A stretch of 64,000 nucleotides of DNA from contig CP099854.1 of the NCBI GenBank assembly GCA_030062745.1, positions 9,946,014-10,010,013 of the forward strand. The letters run 5' to 3'. Made by a program: the position numbers and the translations under genes. The stretch comes from Capitulum mitella. Lineage: Eukaryota > Arthropoda > Thecostraca > Pollicipedomorpha > Pollicipedidae. This document shows positions 12,460-24,257 of the stretch, in pieces (within the stretch, counting starts at the first letter, position 1; each line of letters opens with the position of its first letter). The notes beneath the pieces are model-generated. The model had not been told where the DNA came from. It was given only the letters and a program-made list of their open reading frames with translations, and did not search any database.

Positions 12460-12785
12460 GTATCCGGCACCGTATCTGTCGTATCCGGTTTACTCAGTGT
12501 ATCCGACGTCGCGGCGCTGTACCCGGTCTACTCAATGCACCGAGCGCATCATAAGTTTCCGAGTAGCCCAGTGTATCCGGCGTGTCCAGTGTCGTATCCA
12601 TCGTATCCGACGTACCCAGTATATCTTGGCATATCCGAAGTATCCGGGATGTCCAGTGCATCCCATGCATGCGGTGTATCCGGTGTTACATCCGTCGTAT
12701 CCGGCGTAGTTTGTGTACCCAACTTATCCCAAGTATCCAGGGGTGCCCAGTATATTCGGCGTATCCGGCGTATCCGTCGTCGCGG
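12460..12785. repeat. Degenerate GTATCC-based minisatellite
   Basis: About a dozen GTATCC words, often as GTATCCGGC or GTATCCGTC, at irregular 9-25 base spacing. The array makes long but spurious open frames in several registers on both strands. No array unit is conserved well enough to suggest a protein. Confidence 0.6.
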
Positions 12786-13384
12786 CGCCGACTGTGCCCC
12801 CGACCCGGCTCTCGTACAGACGTCGTCGTGCAGACGTCCGACGCACGGCATCCGTCGTTGACGCTTCCCCCGCACGGCAGGCATCCGGTGCACGTGACTC
12901 AGGCGCGCGCTTTCTTGACCGGGCGCGCCATTTCCGCGGCGGTCGGCCGGTCCGAAGCCGCCGCCGACCGCGCGTTCAATGTCGCGGGCGCGTGCCGGCG
13001 GCCCGTTCCGGTGGCGGAAGCTCTGTTGTGGTTACCCTGCGGTCGCGGAATCAACGGTGGTCGGTGGCGGCCGGCGAGGCGAGGCATCGCTCGCGTGCAG
13101 CCGCGCCGCTGTGTTTTGTCAGCCTGTGAACCGGACAACCATCGTACGGCGGGGGGCGGGGGGCGGACAGGCGTGCGCAGCGATGACCTGTTAGTCCGAA
13201 TTTCGCCTGACGCGTCGTCGGCGACGGAGGTTCTGTTGTAGAAACTCCACGGACGCGGAAATTTGTCGGGGCGACGGACGAGGCCGGCACGGCAGGTCTA
13301 AAATTCCAGCGACTCAACAGCTACGGCGGGAGGTATATCCACGCAGCGATGAGCAATGAATTCTGGTCGCGACTTTATCGCACT

Positions 13385-15300
13385 TTTGTGGTTTCGGAGG
13401 ACTTACGGTGCAGAGCACCGGAACACATGGCCTCTTACGATGGTCATATCACTTCTTATACCTATGGCTCGGAAATAGACACTGGTGTGGGATGTGCTTC
13501 CGTGTCTGGCCCTGACACCCGGTCGTTTACTTTGCCATCCTATACATCGGTTTGCACATCGGAACTCGCAAAATTGCATTTTGCATTATTTGCAAGGCAC
13601 TCGATTTTATTGAGACCAGGATAGGAAAAGGACAGCGATAATGTTTTTTTCACGTATTTCTTACAGACTCGCAGAGCAGCCGTTTAGCGCTGAACTGTTT
13701 TTATCCGCGACATCCCCTTTTACAGGATATTCTGAAACGACTGAGAGTGCCAAAACTACTTGGAAAGCGAATGGCGTTCTGCTGGATCCCAGGCCACGTG
13801 AGGATATCGGGCAATGAACGGGCTGATGCAGTCGTGAAGCATGCGTCACGCATGTATGTTACACGACGAATACCATTGCCTGACAAGGACTTATACCCTG
13901 TGTTTTGATCGTACATGTATAAGTTGTGACAGCGTGAGTGAGATGCGCTCGGCCCGAATAAGCTTAAAGCTATTAACCCTATTCCCGGAGGGCTAGACGG
14001 TATGGCCGATTCCCGGCAGGGGGGGCGGATTCGGCCCCCCCCCTGAGATCTCGAGAACTACTTATCCGATTTCATTGCAACAAACGGTAATCGATTTGCC
14101 GTGACGTGAACTACATTTTTATAAAAAGAAATTTTCAAAATTTTGAAATTTGTGGATACAGGGGGGCAAAAATGTCAAAATGGGGGGTACTTTTGGACTT
14201 CTTATAACTCCGTTGTTTATGGACCGATTTCGATGAAACTGGCATCAATCGAGAGATTATGGATAGGGCTTTTACCATGGGTATGCAAATTTGAAATTTT
14301 GAGAAAATTCATGGGCGTTCACAGGGTTTCAAAAATAGGGGGATTAGTTTTCCAATAACGGAATGAACAAAAGAGGCCAAAACACTTTTTTAACTTCTGC
14401 TAGTCATGTTATGCTAAAGAAGTACAAATCGCATTACAATGTTTGTATAATGTTAGCATAGGCGGTGCCAGGGACATAAAAAAGGGGGAACTGTCATGGT
14501 CACACGTTTCTCAGATCAACTTGTGACCTTTGACCTTAAATGACCTCCAGTGACCTTGGGGTCACCTGGAATGATGTCGTGTGCATTCAATATTATCTGT
14601 AAACGTTTTTAATCGATTAGATTCACTCTATTCCAAAAAATTCATTTTTTGGCTTTTGCGATATAGGGTACGTGCACTGACATTTTAGGTCATAGCTCCG
14701 TGACCTGACCTGATATCAAGCTGAAACCTTGTGCACAAGTAGAGGGCATCTATCTACGTCATATATATTCCGGGTTTGGCATTTGAAAAAACGGCGCCGA
14801 AATTATTGCGAAAAAACAAATTTTGAATTTGACCTTGACCTGACCTTGTAAAGTGACCTCAGATAAACAAAATTACATATGCACATTGCCCAACTATTTA
14901 GCTATATATTCATATAAAGTTTTAAGCTCTATCTTAAAAACTCTGTTTTTGGCAGACATTTTCCTTTTACCCTCAACATGGCCAAAAATGACCTGAGGTG
15001 CCTCTCAAAAACGTTGCCTGGCTCCGCTCCTGAGCAAAATAGAATTTTGAAATTTTGTCACGGCGCGTAGAAGGAATAGCTAGGAAAAGTCACCAAGTTT
15101 CGTGAAGCTGCGTCAAAAAGCCTGGAATTGGCAAGCAAAAAACCCGAGGGGGGGCGGATTCCGCCCCCCCTGCCGGGAATAGGGTTAATCCCCGCTTAGG
15201 AACCTGGGCCTCAGGTTCACAACAAAACCGGCAAGGGGAGGGGCAAAGGAATTCTCTTCCGTTTGCTTTAGTCACGGGGAAGGAAGTGGCGCACAGATGG
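13385..15300 (+). pseudogene. RNase H-type non-LTR retrotransposon remnant, split by family A copy 2
   Basis: A decayed copy of the RNase H end of the LINE seen intact-looking at 39.7-41.6 kb (-). Matches include EHMASYDGHIT, GPDTRSFTLP, YTSVCTSEL and the catalytic-region words CWIPGH and GNERAD, in shifting frames. The match runs to 13,972, is interrupted by a 1.2 kb TTAA-flanked element, and resumes at 15,189 (CCCCGCTTAGGAACCTGGGC), fading near 15,300. It encodes nothing functional. Confidence 0.75.
13973..15188 (-). mobile_element. Family A copy 2, inserted in a LINE remnant
   Basis: Same element as at 10,036 in inverse orientation, bounded by TTAACCCTATTCCCGG and CCGGGAATAGGGTTAA. The host LINE sequence continues on both sides. 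The other LINE copy (reverse strand near 40,240-40,270) has a single TTAA at this point, so the duplicated TTAA is a true target-site duplication. The DR1 is kept at 14,524-14,536 (as TGACCT-T-TGACCT). Confidence 0.9.
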
Positions 15301-17040
15301 GGAACAGGGGGCCACACTCTCACGCAGGCCAGGTTTGCCAGGTGTCCTTGGTTTGTCTACAGGTTTGTACGCCAGGGCTTGACGGGCCGTGCCTAGGAAA
15401 ACTCCCGTTTGATTTTTGTAATTTCGTAATACAATAAAACAAGCACGAAAAAATTAGCATTATGATCATGGAAGTGCGGTGCGTCGAAAGGCCCAACTTT
15501 TCGGCTTCAAAGGGCATACGTTTGAGACATAGCTAATTTTCACAAAAACGCCAGTTTTTCGGCAAGAAGGGCCAGTGGCCCTAGTCGAGAAAAAGACCCG
15601 GTTATCGGAGAACGGGCCCACGTTTCGGGAGAAGATGCCTGGAGACCTATCAATGTTTGGGGAAAACTGACATAAAGAGTTATCGTTATCATCCTGCGTT
15701 ATCATCCTGACTTGTTTATCAACTGAGTTGTATACATTTTAAGGCATAATTATCAGGGTGGTAGCATGAAAATGGACAAAGTTTGTACTTCTGTCATCTC
15801 TATGTTTCTGGCTCGACACCCACAAAACTCGGCACATAGAAGCTTTATTTCATTATTTCTTTGGAAACACCAGTGAACAAGAGCCAACACACCGTCTGTC
15901 GCAGCGCGACGCACGTGCTCTGACACCCCTCTCGTCATTTTCCGCGCCACTTGTAGGTGTAGATTTTGCATTACTTGCTAGATATTTCGCTTCATCTGGG
16001 CATCCGACTTTGCCATCCATCCGCCACCATACGTCCCTTGTTTAGTCACCTCCCAGAAACCTCCTGTTGCCCTGATCTGAGGCATGCTCGGGATAAATCT
16101 CGGGAGACCACCGGAATGTTCGCCTCCTCGAGTGCCTTCAGCACCTCCTGCGCATAAAGAGCACAAGCCAGAAAAGGTCTCCAGCGAGGCAGTGTGCTTT
16201 AACAAAGGACAGGAGAGCCCATCGCAGCACTTCTCTCGGTAGGCTGAGCCAATCACATTGCTTCTTAAGGGCATGATGACTGGTTAGGTGATCCCATGTG
16301 GACTGATGGCCACCCACACCTTAAGCTCTTATGGAAACTTAATCTCTCGCTTGTATTTGTGGTCAAGTACACCTCCGCCTGCTAATGTAGTAAATCCTGG
16401 GTTGACTGGCATTTGACTGCCCGAATACGAAAAATACGACTCGTCGTCTGCCATCACATTAACGCTCTCGCTGCGCTTTATCAATCTCCGCGCGAGCTTT
16501 CGCAGTGAAGTCTTTTGTTTGTTTTGTTATTCATCAGTGCTGTGAAGAGCCTGTATTCTCTTTCCATGCTTGATCCCATCACGGCTCAATATTCGACAAA
16601 CACACGACCTTGATATTTCAAATTTCCTGGCTAGAAGCCTTTGAGAGATGCTTGATCTACAGATGGCGTCACGGAGAAGGTGACGCCGGAGATTTCCGGT
16701 CACTTGTGACGGTTTCCTCTCTTTGGCAGCATAAACTGGTCTTCTGCGTTTTTTTTTTGTTTTGTTTTCGTGATGTTATAGAGGGCACTTCTTGCCATGC
16801 CATACTTCTTGAAATGTTGCATTATTTCACGCTTTTTCCATTTTGAGTTAAGCGTGACACAGTTCGCCACACTGTCGCGTAGCACTTGTTTACAGCCATT
16901 GGGATTGGGATTGAGACTAAAACCGTCTCCTCAAAAATGTGTGTGCGTATTTACATCAATGCATTTTACCCTTGTGCCAATTGTCTTTAGAATCCTTCAC
17001 GAATTTTTTAGTTCCAAAACTTTAAAAGTTTTCGAATTTC
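15301..17040. other. No gene seen
   Basis: Non-coding DNA with no recognisable domain, tandem array or terminal repeats. A T-rich tract lies near 16,751. Confidence 0.4.
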
Positions 17041-17079
17041 TCACCATCTTACCTTTAAGAATATGAACACTGTGGTGCT

Positions 17080-17660
17080 CACGGCGTCACATATCCAAGT
17101 TCGAATGCTGCCACCGTCACCCACCGTGCCGACCTGCTGCAGCGGAAGAGACAGCAGCCTCTCCACCTCAACGTCTTTTCTGTTCGAAGCGGCCAGGTGC
17201 AATATGTTCCAGCATTGCTTTTTTATCCGCAGGATGACCGCTGGTGTGATGCGAAGCAGCTTGAAGAGCTGCATGCTCGTTTTCTGTCACAGCGAAATCC
17301 AGACCAGTATCGCCGTCCTTCTCTTGTAGTTTGGGATCGCAGTCTGCTGCCTCCAAAACACGCACGGAGTCCTCGCGATCGCTGGCGACAGAGAAGTGTA
17401 GGGAAGACCACCCTGGCGTTCACGGCGCGGCCACTTCTGAGTACCGGCTCCATTGTTTCCGGTTCTCCCCAGAAGGCGGATACGTGGAGCGGAGTGTAAA
17501 CGTCGTCGTCCGTTGTGAACGTCGTCGTCCGTCCGGCATTCACGTCGGCCTGGGCGCTCAGCAGCAGTCGCGCGATGTCTGCGAAGTCCGAGACTTAGAC
17601 CACGGAGCCGGTGGCCGCCGCCGCCCGTTGTACCGGCCAGCCGGCAGCCAATCTCGAGCT
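17080..17660 (-). pseudogene. Ankyrin-repeat protein pseudogene, frameshifted
   Basis: Three minus-strand frames in succession carry ankyrin signatures: DIARLLLSAQADVNA followed by TPLHVSAFWGEPETM (about 17,450-17,580), then GDTGLDFAVTENEHAALQ (about 17,270-17,310), then NILHLAASNRKDVEVERLL (about 17,150-17,210). Each resembles the TPLHxAA...LL helix pair of an ankyrin repeat, but the frame changes between them and no intron boundaries explain the shifts. Probably a decayed gene or a pseudogenised duplicate; sequencing error cannot be ruled out. Confidence 0.6.
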
Positions 17661-18180
17661 CGGCCACAGGGTCCAGTCAGGCTCTGCTACGAGGTGTCGA
17701 CTGCCTCCAAGCTTGAGTCCTGTGGCCAACGCATCGCCTGAGACTGTGGCAGCAGGATCAAGTACTGCATCCTTTGTCAGTCACTCATTGTAGCCAGGAG
17801 CACGACAGGTGGGAAACTGCCGCCGTCTGCCGTCGGAGCTTCCGCCTCTGAACGCCCGTCGGCCCGAAACAACCAGCCGCCGAGGTCGGTGAAACCAATC
17901 ACCGATCCATCTGCTTTGAGAGCCAACGTGCCGACGTCTTTCAGTATGGCCACGGCACATGCAAGAAGTTCTCCCAAACGCTTGAGATTTGTCACATGTG
18001 CCGGAAGCCTATGCCACAAAAAATCGACTTGTACTGGTGTAAAACGTCACGGTGTGTGGACCACGCTGTGTGGTACCAGCGACCAGATTCACGCAGGTTT
18101 AATGCAGTGAAAAGTGACCAAAACACAAATTCCGTCCATAATCGGTTTTTCGGTCGAGTTTTTCATTGCGGACTATGCCA
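17661..18180. other. No assigned gene; weak minus-strand open frame
   Basis: A minus-strand frame at 17,777-18,019 includes LGELLACAVAILKDVGTLAL. It could be an upstream part of the ankyrin pseudogene but has no recognisable domain, and its only start is a TTG. Confidence 0.25.
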
Positions 18181-18183
18181 GTC

Positions 18184-19010
18184 ACTAAGCTAAGAAGACC
18201 AATTCATCCCTTTTTACATCGGGGAAGACTTGGCTTTACACGCAAAAATGTGTATATTACAAAAACTCAGCGTTTCAGCCAGAAGCCATCTTCAGGAAGG
18301 ACACAAATTGACATTACAAAATTCAAAATACTAAAACACGCATCAGTCAACAGAATCAACCTCAAAACGTCAGGCACCAACATAGAGAAGAAAACACGAA
18401 AATAAATATATCAGAACGAAGCAAACCGATACAACCTAGGGTCCATTTATTTATGGTTACACACCAAATTTAGCAGATAAACTGCAATGGCCAATTACGA
18501 ATATGAACAAGGCCAAACACCACAGATTCTTAAGAGAGTTATTCTACGCGATTTCGGACATGTTATGTATTTTGCGCCTTCACAAGGCAGTTCAGTTACT
18601 GCGCGAAGGTGGAGAGAAAGAAAAAAACAACAACACCACACCACAAGTCTCTCTCCAACAAACTGAAATGACATACCAAGACGTAGTTTGTGTATTTAAA
18701 GGTGAACTGAATTTACGGTTGAGGAGTGACTCCAGGACTTTGACGTCCGCATTGTTCTTCGCGGTAGCCAGATTTCGACGGTGAAGTTCGTGTTGGTGTC
18801 AACACGCCTCACGTTGAAATGGTTTGCGATCATATGCTCTCCTCGAGGCGTGCCTAATCCGCGCAGTCCTGCATCCCAGAGATGGTCGTTAAACCAGTTT
18901 CGAAACTGAACAGTGTCGTTTCTCCTACATAAACAGTTCCTCTACAACAGTTGCAGGAGATTTTATACGTCACATTTTTCCGAAAAAACGTCCTCGTGCT
19001 CCGTGCGGCT
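18184..19010 (-). mobile_element. Penelope-like element remnant with GIY-YIG endonuclease
   Basis: A minus-strand frame (about 18,854-19,010) contains YKISCNCCRGTVYVGETT, the CxxC plus YVGET pattern of the GIY-YIG endonuclease of Penelope-like retroelements. Further weak matches to the domain's C-terminal part continue in another frame to about 18,720. Near 18,270 the sequence reads CTCAGCGTTTCAGCCAGAAG followed by CCATCTTCAGGAAGG, resembling a motif commonly found by Penelope-like element ends. No reverse transcriptase domain is left. Confidence 0.55.
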
Positions 19011-19178
19011 CGGACGGCGCCGGCAAACGCCGGCGGTGCTGTGAGTTTTGAAGAGTGGCAAACCCGGAGGATCGGTCCTGGTCGGCCGAGCTCCGGACGG
19101 GCCCGAGACGTCAAGGACTTCCAGGTCGAGGTCGAGATCAGGTCGCCGAGCGGTCAGAGCACAACATTTCCCGCGTTC

Positions 19179-19949
19179 CTAGGCGCCGGGAGTGCTGGTG
19201 ATTTCGCCGCCGCCGCCGGCGCCGGCGGTCGCCGCGTGCGGTCGCTGCCCGTTCGGCTGGAGGTGGTACTCGCAGATGTAGCCGTAATCGTAGGTGCTGC
19301 AGTGGCGGACGGCTAGGCCGGAGGAGAGGAGGATCATGCAGCTGGAGGCAGATGTAGTCGGACTGTTTCTATTCCAGTACCAGGACGGCTCCAACTCGGC
19401 CACCACACCGGTCGTCATATCCTTGAAGACGCCGTCACCTTCCTCGTCCCACAGGCTAATCCAGAAGTAGTTGCTGGGGACGTAGCTCTTCAGGTAGTCG
19501 ATCTGCTGCTGGGTGTGCGGGAAGGCCGGGAACGCCTCCGGATCGTGCGCCTGGCAGCTGGCGATGATGGAGTCGTTGCCGCCGACGATGCTGAAGTCCC
19601 GCTTCTTGTAGGCGATGGTCGGGTCGTCGCTGACGGTGAAGCCCTCAGGCAGGGTAGACTGGTAGAGCGGCTCCGGGTCGGCGGTCAGCGGGTTCTCCGG
19701 CGAGTGGAGCGGCCACAGCCGGCACAGGCCGGTGGCAGGGTCGCGGCTCCATTTGATGCAGTCGGCCGCCATGTAGCAGCGGATGGCGCACTGCGTGATG
19801 GAGTCTCCGGCGAACTCGGCGACGGCCGCGGCCGCGTGCGCCACCGTGTTCGGCACGAACATGGTGTCCTCCGCGGCGACCGACATGGCGCCGCAGGAGA
19901 ACACCAGTAGCAGCCTCGCAGGCGAAGTCGTCTTCCACAGCGGCGACAT
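19179..19949 (-). CDS. Secreted PAN/apple plus C-type lectin-like protein
   Basis: A 256-residue protein from the ATG at 19,949. A further in-frame ATG at 20,018 would add 23 residues, but the inner start places a hydrophobic signal peptide (about residues 9-26, ARLLLVFSCGAMSVAAE) at the N-terminus. Residues about 45-90 resemble a PAN/apple module (CAIRCYMAADCIKW, then CRLW). The C-terminal half is a C-type lectin-like domain: WISLWDEEGDGVF, WYWNRN, then paired cysteines in SCMILLSSGLAVRHC and the closing YGYICEYH. The usual sugar-binding QPD/EPN and WND motifs are not evident, so calcium-dependent carbohydrate binding is doubtful. The tail is Gly/Ala-rich. There is no intron in the coding part. 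It probably acts extracellularly in adhesion or recognition; that is inferred from the domains only. Confidence 0.75.
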   Translation of the reverse strand: MSPLWKTTSPARLLLVFSCGAMSVAAEDTMFVPNTVAHAAAAVAEFAGDSITQCAIRCYMAADCIKWSRDPATGLCRLWPLHSPENPLTADPEPLYQSTLPEGFTVSDDPTIAYKKRDFSIVGGNDSIIASCQAHDPEAFPAFPHTQQQIDYLKSYVPSNYFWISLWDEEGDGVFKDMTTGVVAELEPSWYWNRNSPTTSASSCMILLSSGLAVRHCSTYDYGYICEYHLQPNGQRPHAATAGAGGGGEITSTPGA

Positions 19950-20018
19950 GCTGCCACCGCTCCCGAGGCCGTCTCTCCCCGTAGTGACGGCCTGAGTGGC
20001 GGGCACCGGCGGCGTCAT

Positions 20019-22303
20019 TGATCTCCGTCAAGTTGTCACGGCGACCGTTGCATCGTGTGACCGTGACGTGTTTTTGCGTAGAAAGCCACCAAGGAAACGT
20101 AAAGTAAACGTGTGACGCCCGGCCTTATCAGCAAACTGGAAGAAACACTCAAGAAGAAAAGTGCAGTCGGCACTGCTGAAATAGTCGTCGACGTTAACAT
20201 GCACGAGGAGGCCCACTGAATGTCACACGCACTGGTGGAGGGCACATTTTACCCCCTGCCACCTCCTGATTCCTTCAACTGATAACAGCTGCTCTTTATG
20301 GGGAGTTAACCTGCATAATGAACTCACCTAGATATAAGCATGGCTGATCTAGGTCAGGTCTTTCGAAGTCAGCCCAACACAACATTTAAGAAGACCGCGT
20401 CTTTTGGAGGTGGGACACAGCCAAACATGGTTGCTTGTTCATCGGAAGTTAATCTAACACTTTTCAGTGCAGCTGCCCTAGGCGAAACTGATTATGTTCG
20501 TCGAAGGTCAACTGAAGTCAACACAAGTAAGCCTCACCAGGCGGGGGTCGTTTAAGGACCCCTTACGGTTTTTCTTCAATAACGTCTCAATATCGGGAGA
20601 CATTGCGCTTACTTTGCTATATCCAAGTTTTTAACATTTATACACGTTGAAAAAAAATCAGGTTTTTTCATGGAATTCGTCGTGACCTGTGACATTTTTG
20701 TGAAATCTGTTTCAGTAGTGTTTTTAGTCAAGTCGAACAACAGATTTCATTTTTTGGAAACTGGGCATTTTAATGTTATATTGCATGCTTCTTTGGTAAA
20801 TGCTGCCAGTGACCTGAATTTAGTGCATGAGAAGGGCCAGGTCATCAGAGGTCAGGCTAGGTAAGACGTGAATATCAAACTTTAATGTCAAACGTCATTG
20901 TAGTTTTGCATAAGGGAAAAGTGATACTTGCACTTGGACTGCAAGAATGTTTTACTATCATCCCCACGTCAACGTTATTTCGATGAACATCGCTTGACGT
21001 AAGGCAAAACCAATGGCTAGGTCAAGCTCACGCTGGGTCAGAGAAATAAAAAATTCGAAAATTATAATTTCTATTTAGTCCCTAGCGGTGACCTTGAAAA
21101 GCTACCGCGGTCACCACGATGATACGCTAGGATAGACAGTGTACCGGCATACCTGCACACCGAATTTGGTGGCTCTAGCTCGAGTGGTTTTTGACAAGGA
21201 GCAGTTTCCGTAAAACGATATGACCGCCCTTAACCTTTACACACGACAAAAGCCTCTTTTTCGCTATAAGCAATCCCATATTCCGAGCGTACGGAGTCGG
21301 TCACCTCCAAATTTTTCTGAAATCGACGCGTCATATGCGATTTACATTTCTTCGCTGAATCTGTCGACTTCTGGTCGGTTGGTCTTTTAGAGGTCACTGA
21401 CGAGGCGCGTGGGTTACTCGTATTTTGAAAAGAAGAGTAAATCGCGTTTGGTTAAAAGAACCCATAGTGCGCTGTAAGTTTTGGACTTTACGAAGTTTCG
21501 CACGTCCATAGACAAATTGTGCAAGAACATTGTAGACGTGGTGTTCTTTTATTATGGGCGAAATTATCGAGACTGTTATATCATATCGCACAGTTTCCAC
21601 TAGGTCATTGGGCGCCGAATGACCCTGCAGTCGGTGCGCCCCTAAGCCCCAATAACCAACCAACCAACCACTAGGTCATGACGAAAGTAGACGCCCTTGT
21701 AATAATAACAGGGTTCTCATCACAATCCAGCTCGGTCGCTCTGTCGTCGCTCGTCGGTGATGTGCTGTCAAACCGTCCGTGCATTGTTTTCGCCCCGGAA
21801 TTTTGGGCCACATGAACTCTGGAGATTTTTCATTTGTTTGATAATTACATTGTATGTATTCCTAACAGCAAACATGTTCATTGGTGATTACACAGTCTTT
21901 CCACCAATTAATGACGGTTATCAGTTTCTTTATTTGCACAGCAAAGGTGCTTGATAACGCGTTTTACATTGTAGTATTTAAGCCTTAAGAAGCTTTTAAA
22001 AACCCTCAAAAAATGATCACCAATCTTGCTGTTCACCCTGAGCGGGCGTCTAAAGTCTTTTGGATTTCGGGAAAAAAAACTATAACTGACTGTAGTCCAA
22101 TGTACTCTTCAAATTGCTCGCTCATGATCAAAAATATAAGCCATATCCTCAAATCTGGCAGAAGTCCGGAAAAGGATGACGTCTGCATAACAGCTTGTTT
22201 ATGCATCCTCCTGCAAACTATTTCGTGAACTAGAAACCGGTGTTTTTCCATTGTGAATTGTTTAGATTAGTTTGGATACAAATTTACTATTGGTTTAGAA
22301 GCC
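20019..22303. other. Non-coding DNA with scattered AGGTCA words
   Basis: No gene supported. AGGTCA occurs near 20,350, 20,506, 20,840-20,855 and 21,392, suggesting another decayed relative of the TTAA-flanked elements. A LINE tail lies at 21,602-21,669. Confidence 0.35.
21602..21669 (+). mobile_element. Solitary LINE 3' end with (AACC)n tail
   Basis: The block ending GTGCGCCCCTAAGCCCCAAT and then repeated AACC is the reverse complement of the block at 39,736-39,790 and matches that at 2,554-2,622. It marks the 3' terminus of the RNase H-type LINE. Upstream similarity to LINE coding sequence was not recognised. Confidence 0.5.
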
Positions 22304-23510
22304 TTAACCCTATTCCCGGTAGGGGGGGGAGCTGAATCCGCCCCCCTCGGGTTTTTTGCTTGCCACTTCCAGGCTTTTTAACGCAGCTTTACCAAATTTG
22401 GCGACTTTTCCTAACTATTCTTTCTACGCGCTGTGACAAAATTTCACAATTTTAATGTGTTCAGGAGCAGAGCCACACAACGTTTTTGGGAGGCACCTCA
22501 GGTCATTTTTGGCCATGTGGAGGGTAAAAGGAAAATGTCCGCCAAAAACAGAGTTTTTAAGATAGAACTTAAAGCCTTATATAAATGTATAGCTAAATAG
22601 ATGGGCAATGTGCGCACAAAATTTTGTTTATCTGAGGTCACTTTACAAGGTCAGATCAAGGTCAAAAGTCAAAATTTGTTATTTGCAATAATTTCACACT
22701 GTTTTTTCAAATGCCAAACCCGGAATATATATGACGTAGAAGGAGCCCTCTACTTGTATACCAAATTTCAGCTTGATATCAGGTCGGGTCACGGAGCTAT
22801 AACCTGAAATGTCAGTGCGCGCACCCTATATCGCAACAGCCATAAAATGACATTTTTCGAATAGAGTGAATTCAAATGATTGAAAACGTTTACAGATAAT
22901 ATCAAATGCACACGAGATCATTCCAGGTGACCCAAGGTCAGTGGAGGTCATTTAAGGTCAAAGGTCACAAGTTGATCTGAAGAAAGTGTGACAGTTCCCC
23001 CTTTTTCATGTCCCTGGCATCGCCTATGCTAACATTACACAACCATTGTAATGCGATTTGTACTTGTTTAACATAACATGGCTAGCAGAAGCCAAAAAAG
23101 GTGTTTTTACCTTTTTTGTTCATTCAGCTGTTAGAAAACTAATCCTCCTATTTTTAAAACCCTGCCAACGCCCATGAATTTTCTCAAAATTTCACATTTG
23201 CGGACCCATGGTAAAAGCCCTATCCATAATCTCTCGATTTATGCGTTCCAATGAAATCGGTTCATAAACAACGGAGTTATAAGAAGTCCAAAAGTACCCC
23301 CATTTTGACATTTTTAGCCCCCCTGTATCCGCAACTTTCGAAATTTTGAAAATTCCTTTTTATAAAAATGTAGTTAACGTCATAGCAAATCGATTGCCGT
23401 TTGTTGTGATGAAATCGGACGTGTAGTTCTCGAGATCTCGGGGGGGGGGCCGAATCCGCCCCCCTGCCGGGAATCGACCATACCGTCTAGCCCTCCGGGA
23501 ATAGGGTTAA
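22304..23510 (+). mobile_element. Family A copy 3
   Basis: Bounded by TTAACCCTATTCCCGG and CCGGGAATAGGGTTAA, colinear with copy 1 over its length. It carries the G-run palindromes at both ends and the AGGTCA cluster, with the DR1 at 22,955-22,967. No open frame is conserved between copies. Confidence 0.85.
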
Positions 23511-24257
23511 GCTGGGCACAATTTGCTATGCTTACAATTTGCTTTTGTTCCTTGGCCTCGGGCCCCACCCAAGCACTGACCCATCCGTATCTGGTAAAGC
23601 CCACTAAACATCGTGAAACACTCGTCGTGATGCAATATCACATTTGCTTCGTCTCATTTGCTTTCCCACGAAATTTATCTGTGAAGTCTGCTAAAACAAT
23701 GCGGCCCAAGAACTACCGGGTTAGATCCAGCACTTGCGTTTTGCTCAGAGACTGGTACATTGACTCAATGTGCCCGATTTGTACTCCCAAACCAATTGCT
23801 CATGATTTGGCTCACTGAACTGGGTCACGTCCCCAAAATATAAATGGAATATGTGCAACTTAATTAACTCAACTTAGGCGGGACGTGGGTTTATACTACC
23901 CAAATTTTCAAAGTCAGCGGACAGACGGATATAGGCGAGTGAAGTGCAATTAATTTTTTTTGTTTTGGAGTGTCCAGTGGGGGTTCCTGGACTGCCCAGT
24001 GCTTCCCTGCCAAAATGAATCTGGCAACACCATTAGACGGCTCATATACTACGTACTCATGATAAGATTCATGGTCAGAATAGATGCTGATGTTCCCCAA
24101 ATTTAGACCAATTATATGATTAATCGGTTCTCTTTGTCCGTGCGCAAAATAATGGTGCATGTTGCATTTTAGTGATCGCTCATTCTATTTGAAATATATA
24201 TTTTGATTTTGTTTTGACTTCGTCTTCATAAGAATTATTCAGCTCTGATAAAAGATA
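23511..24257. other. No feature seen
   Basis: Non-coding DNA between two TTAA-flanked elements, with no recognisable domain. Confidence 0.4.

Noticed and set aside
19515-20031. Arg/Gly-rich frames of 90-131 residues over the lectin gene
   Set aside because: Shadow frames of the GC-rich lectin coding sequence.
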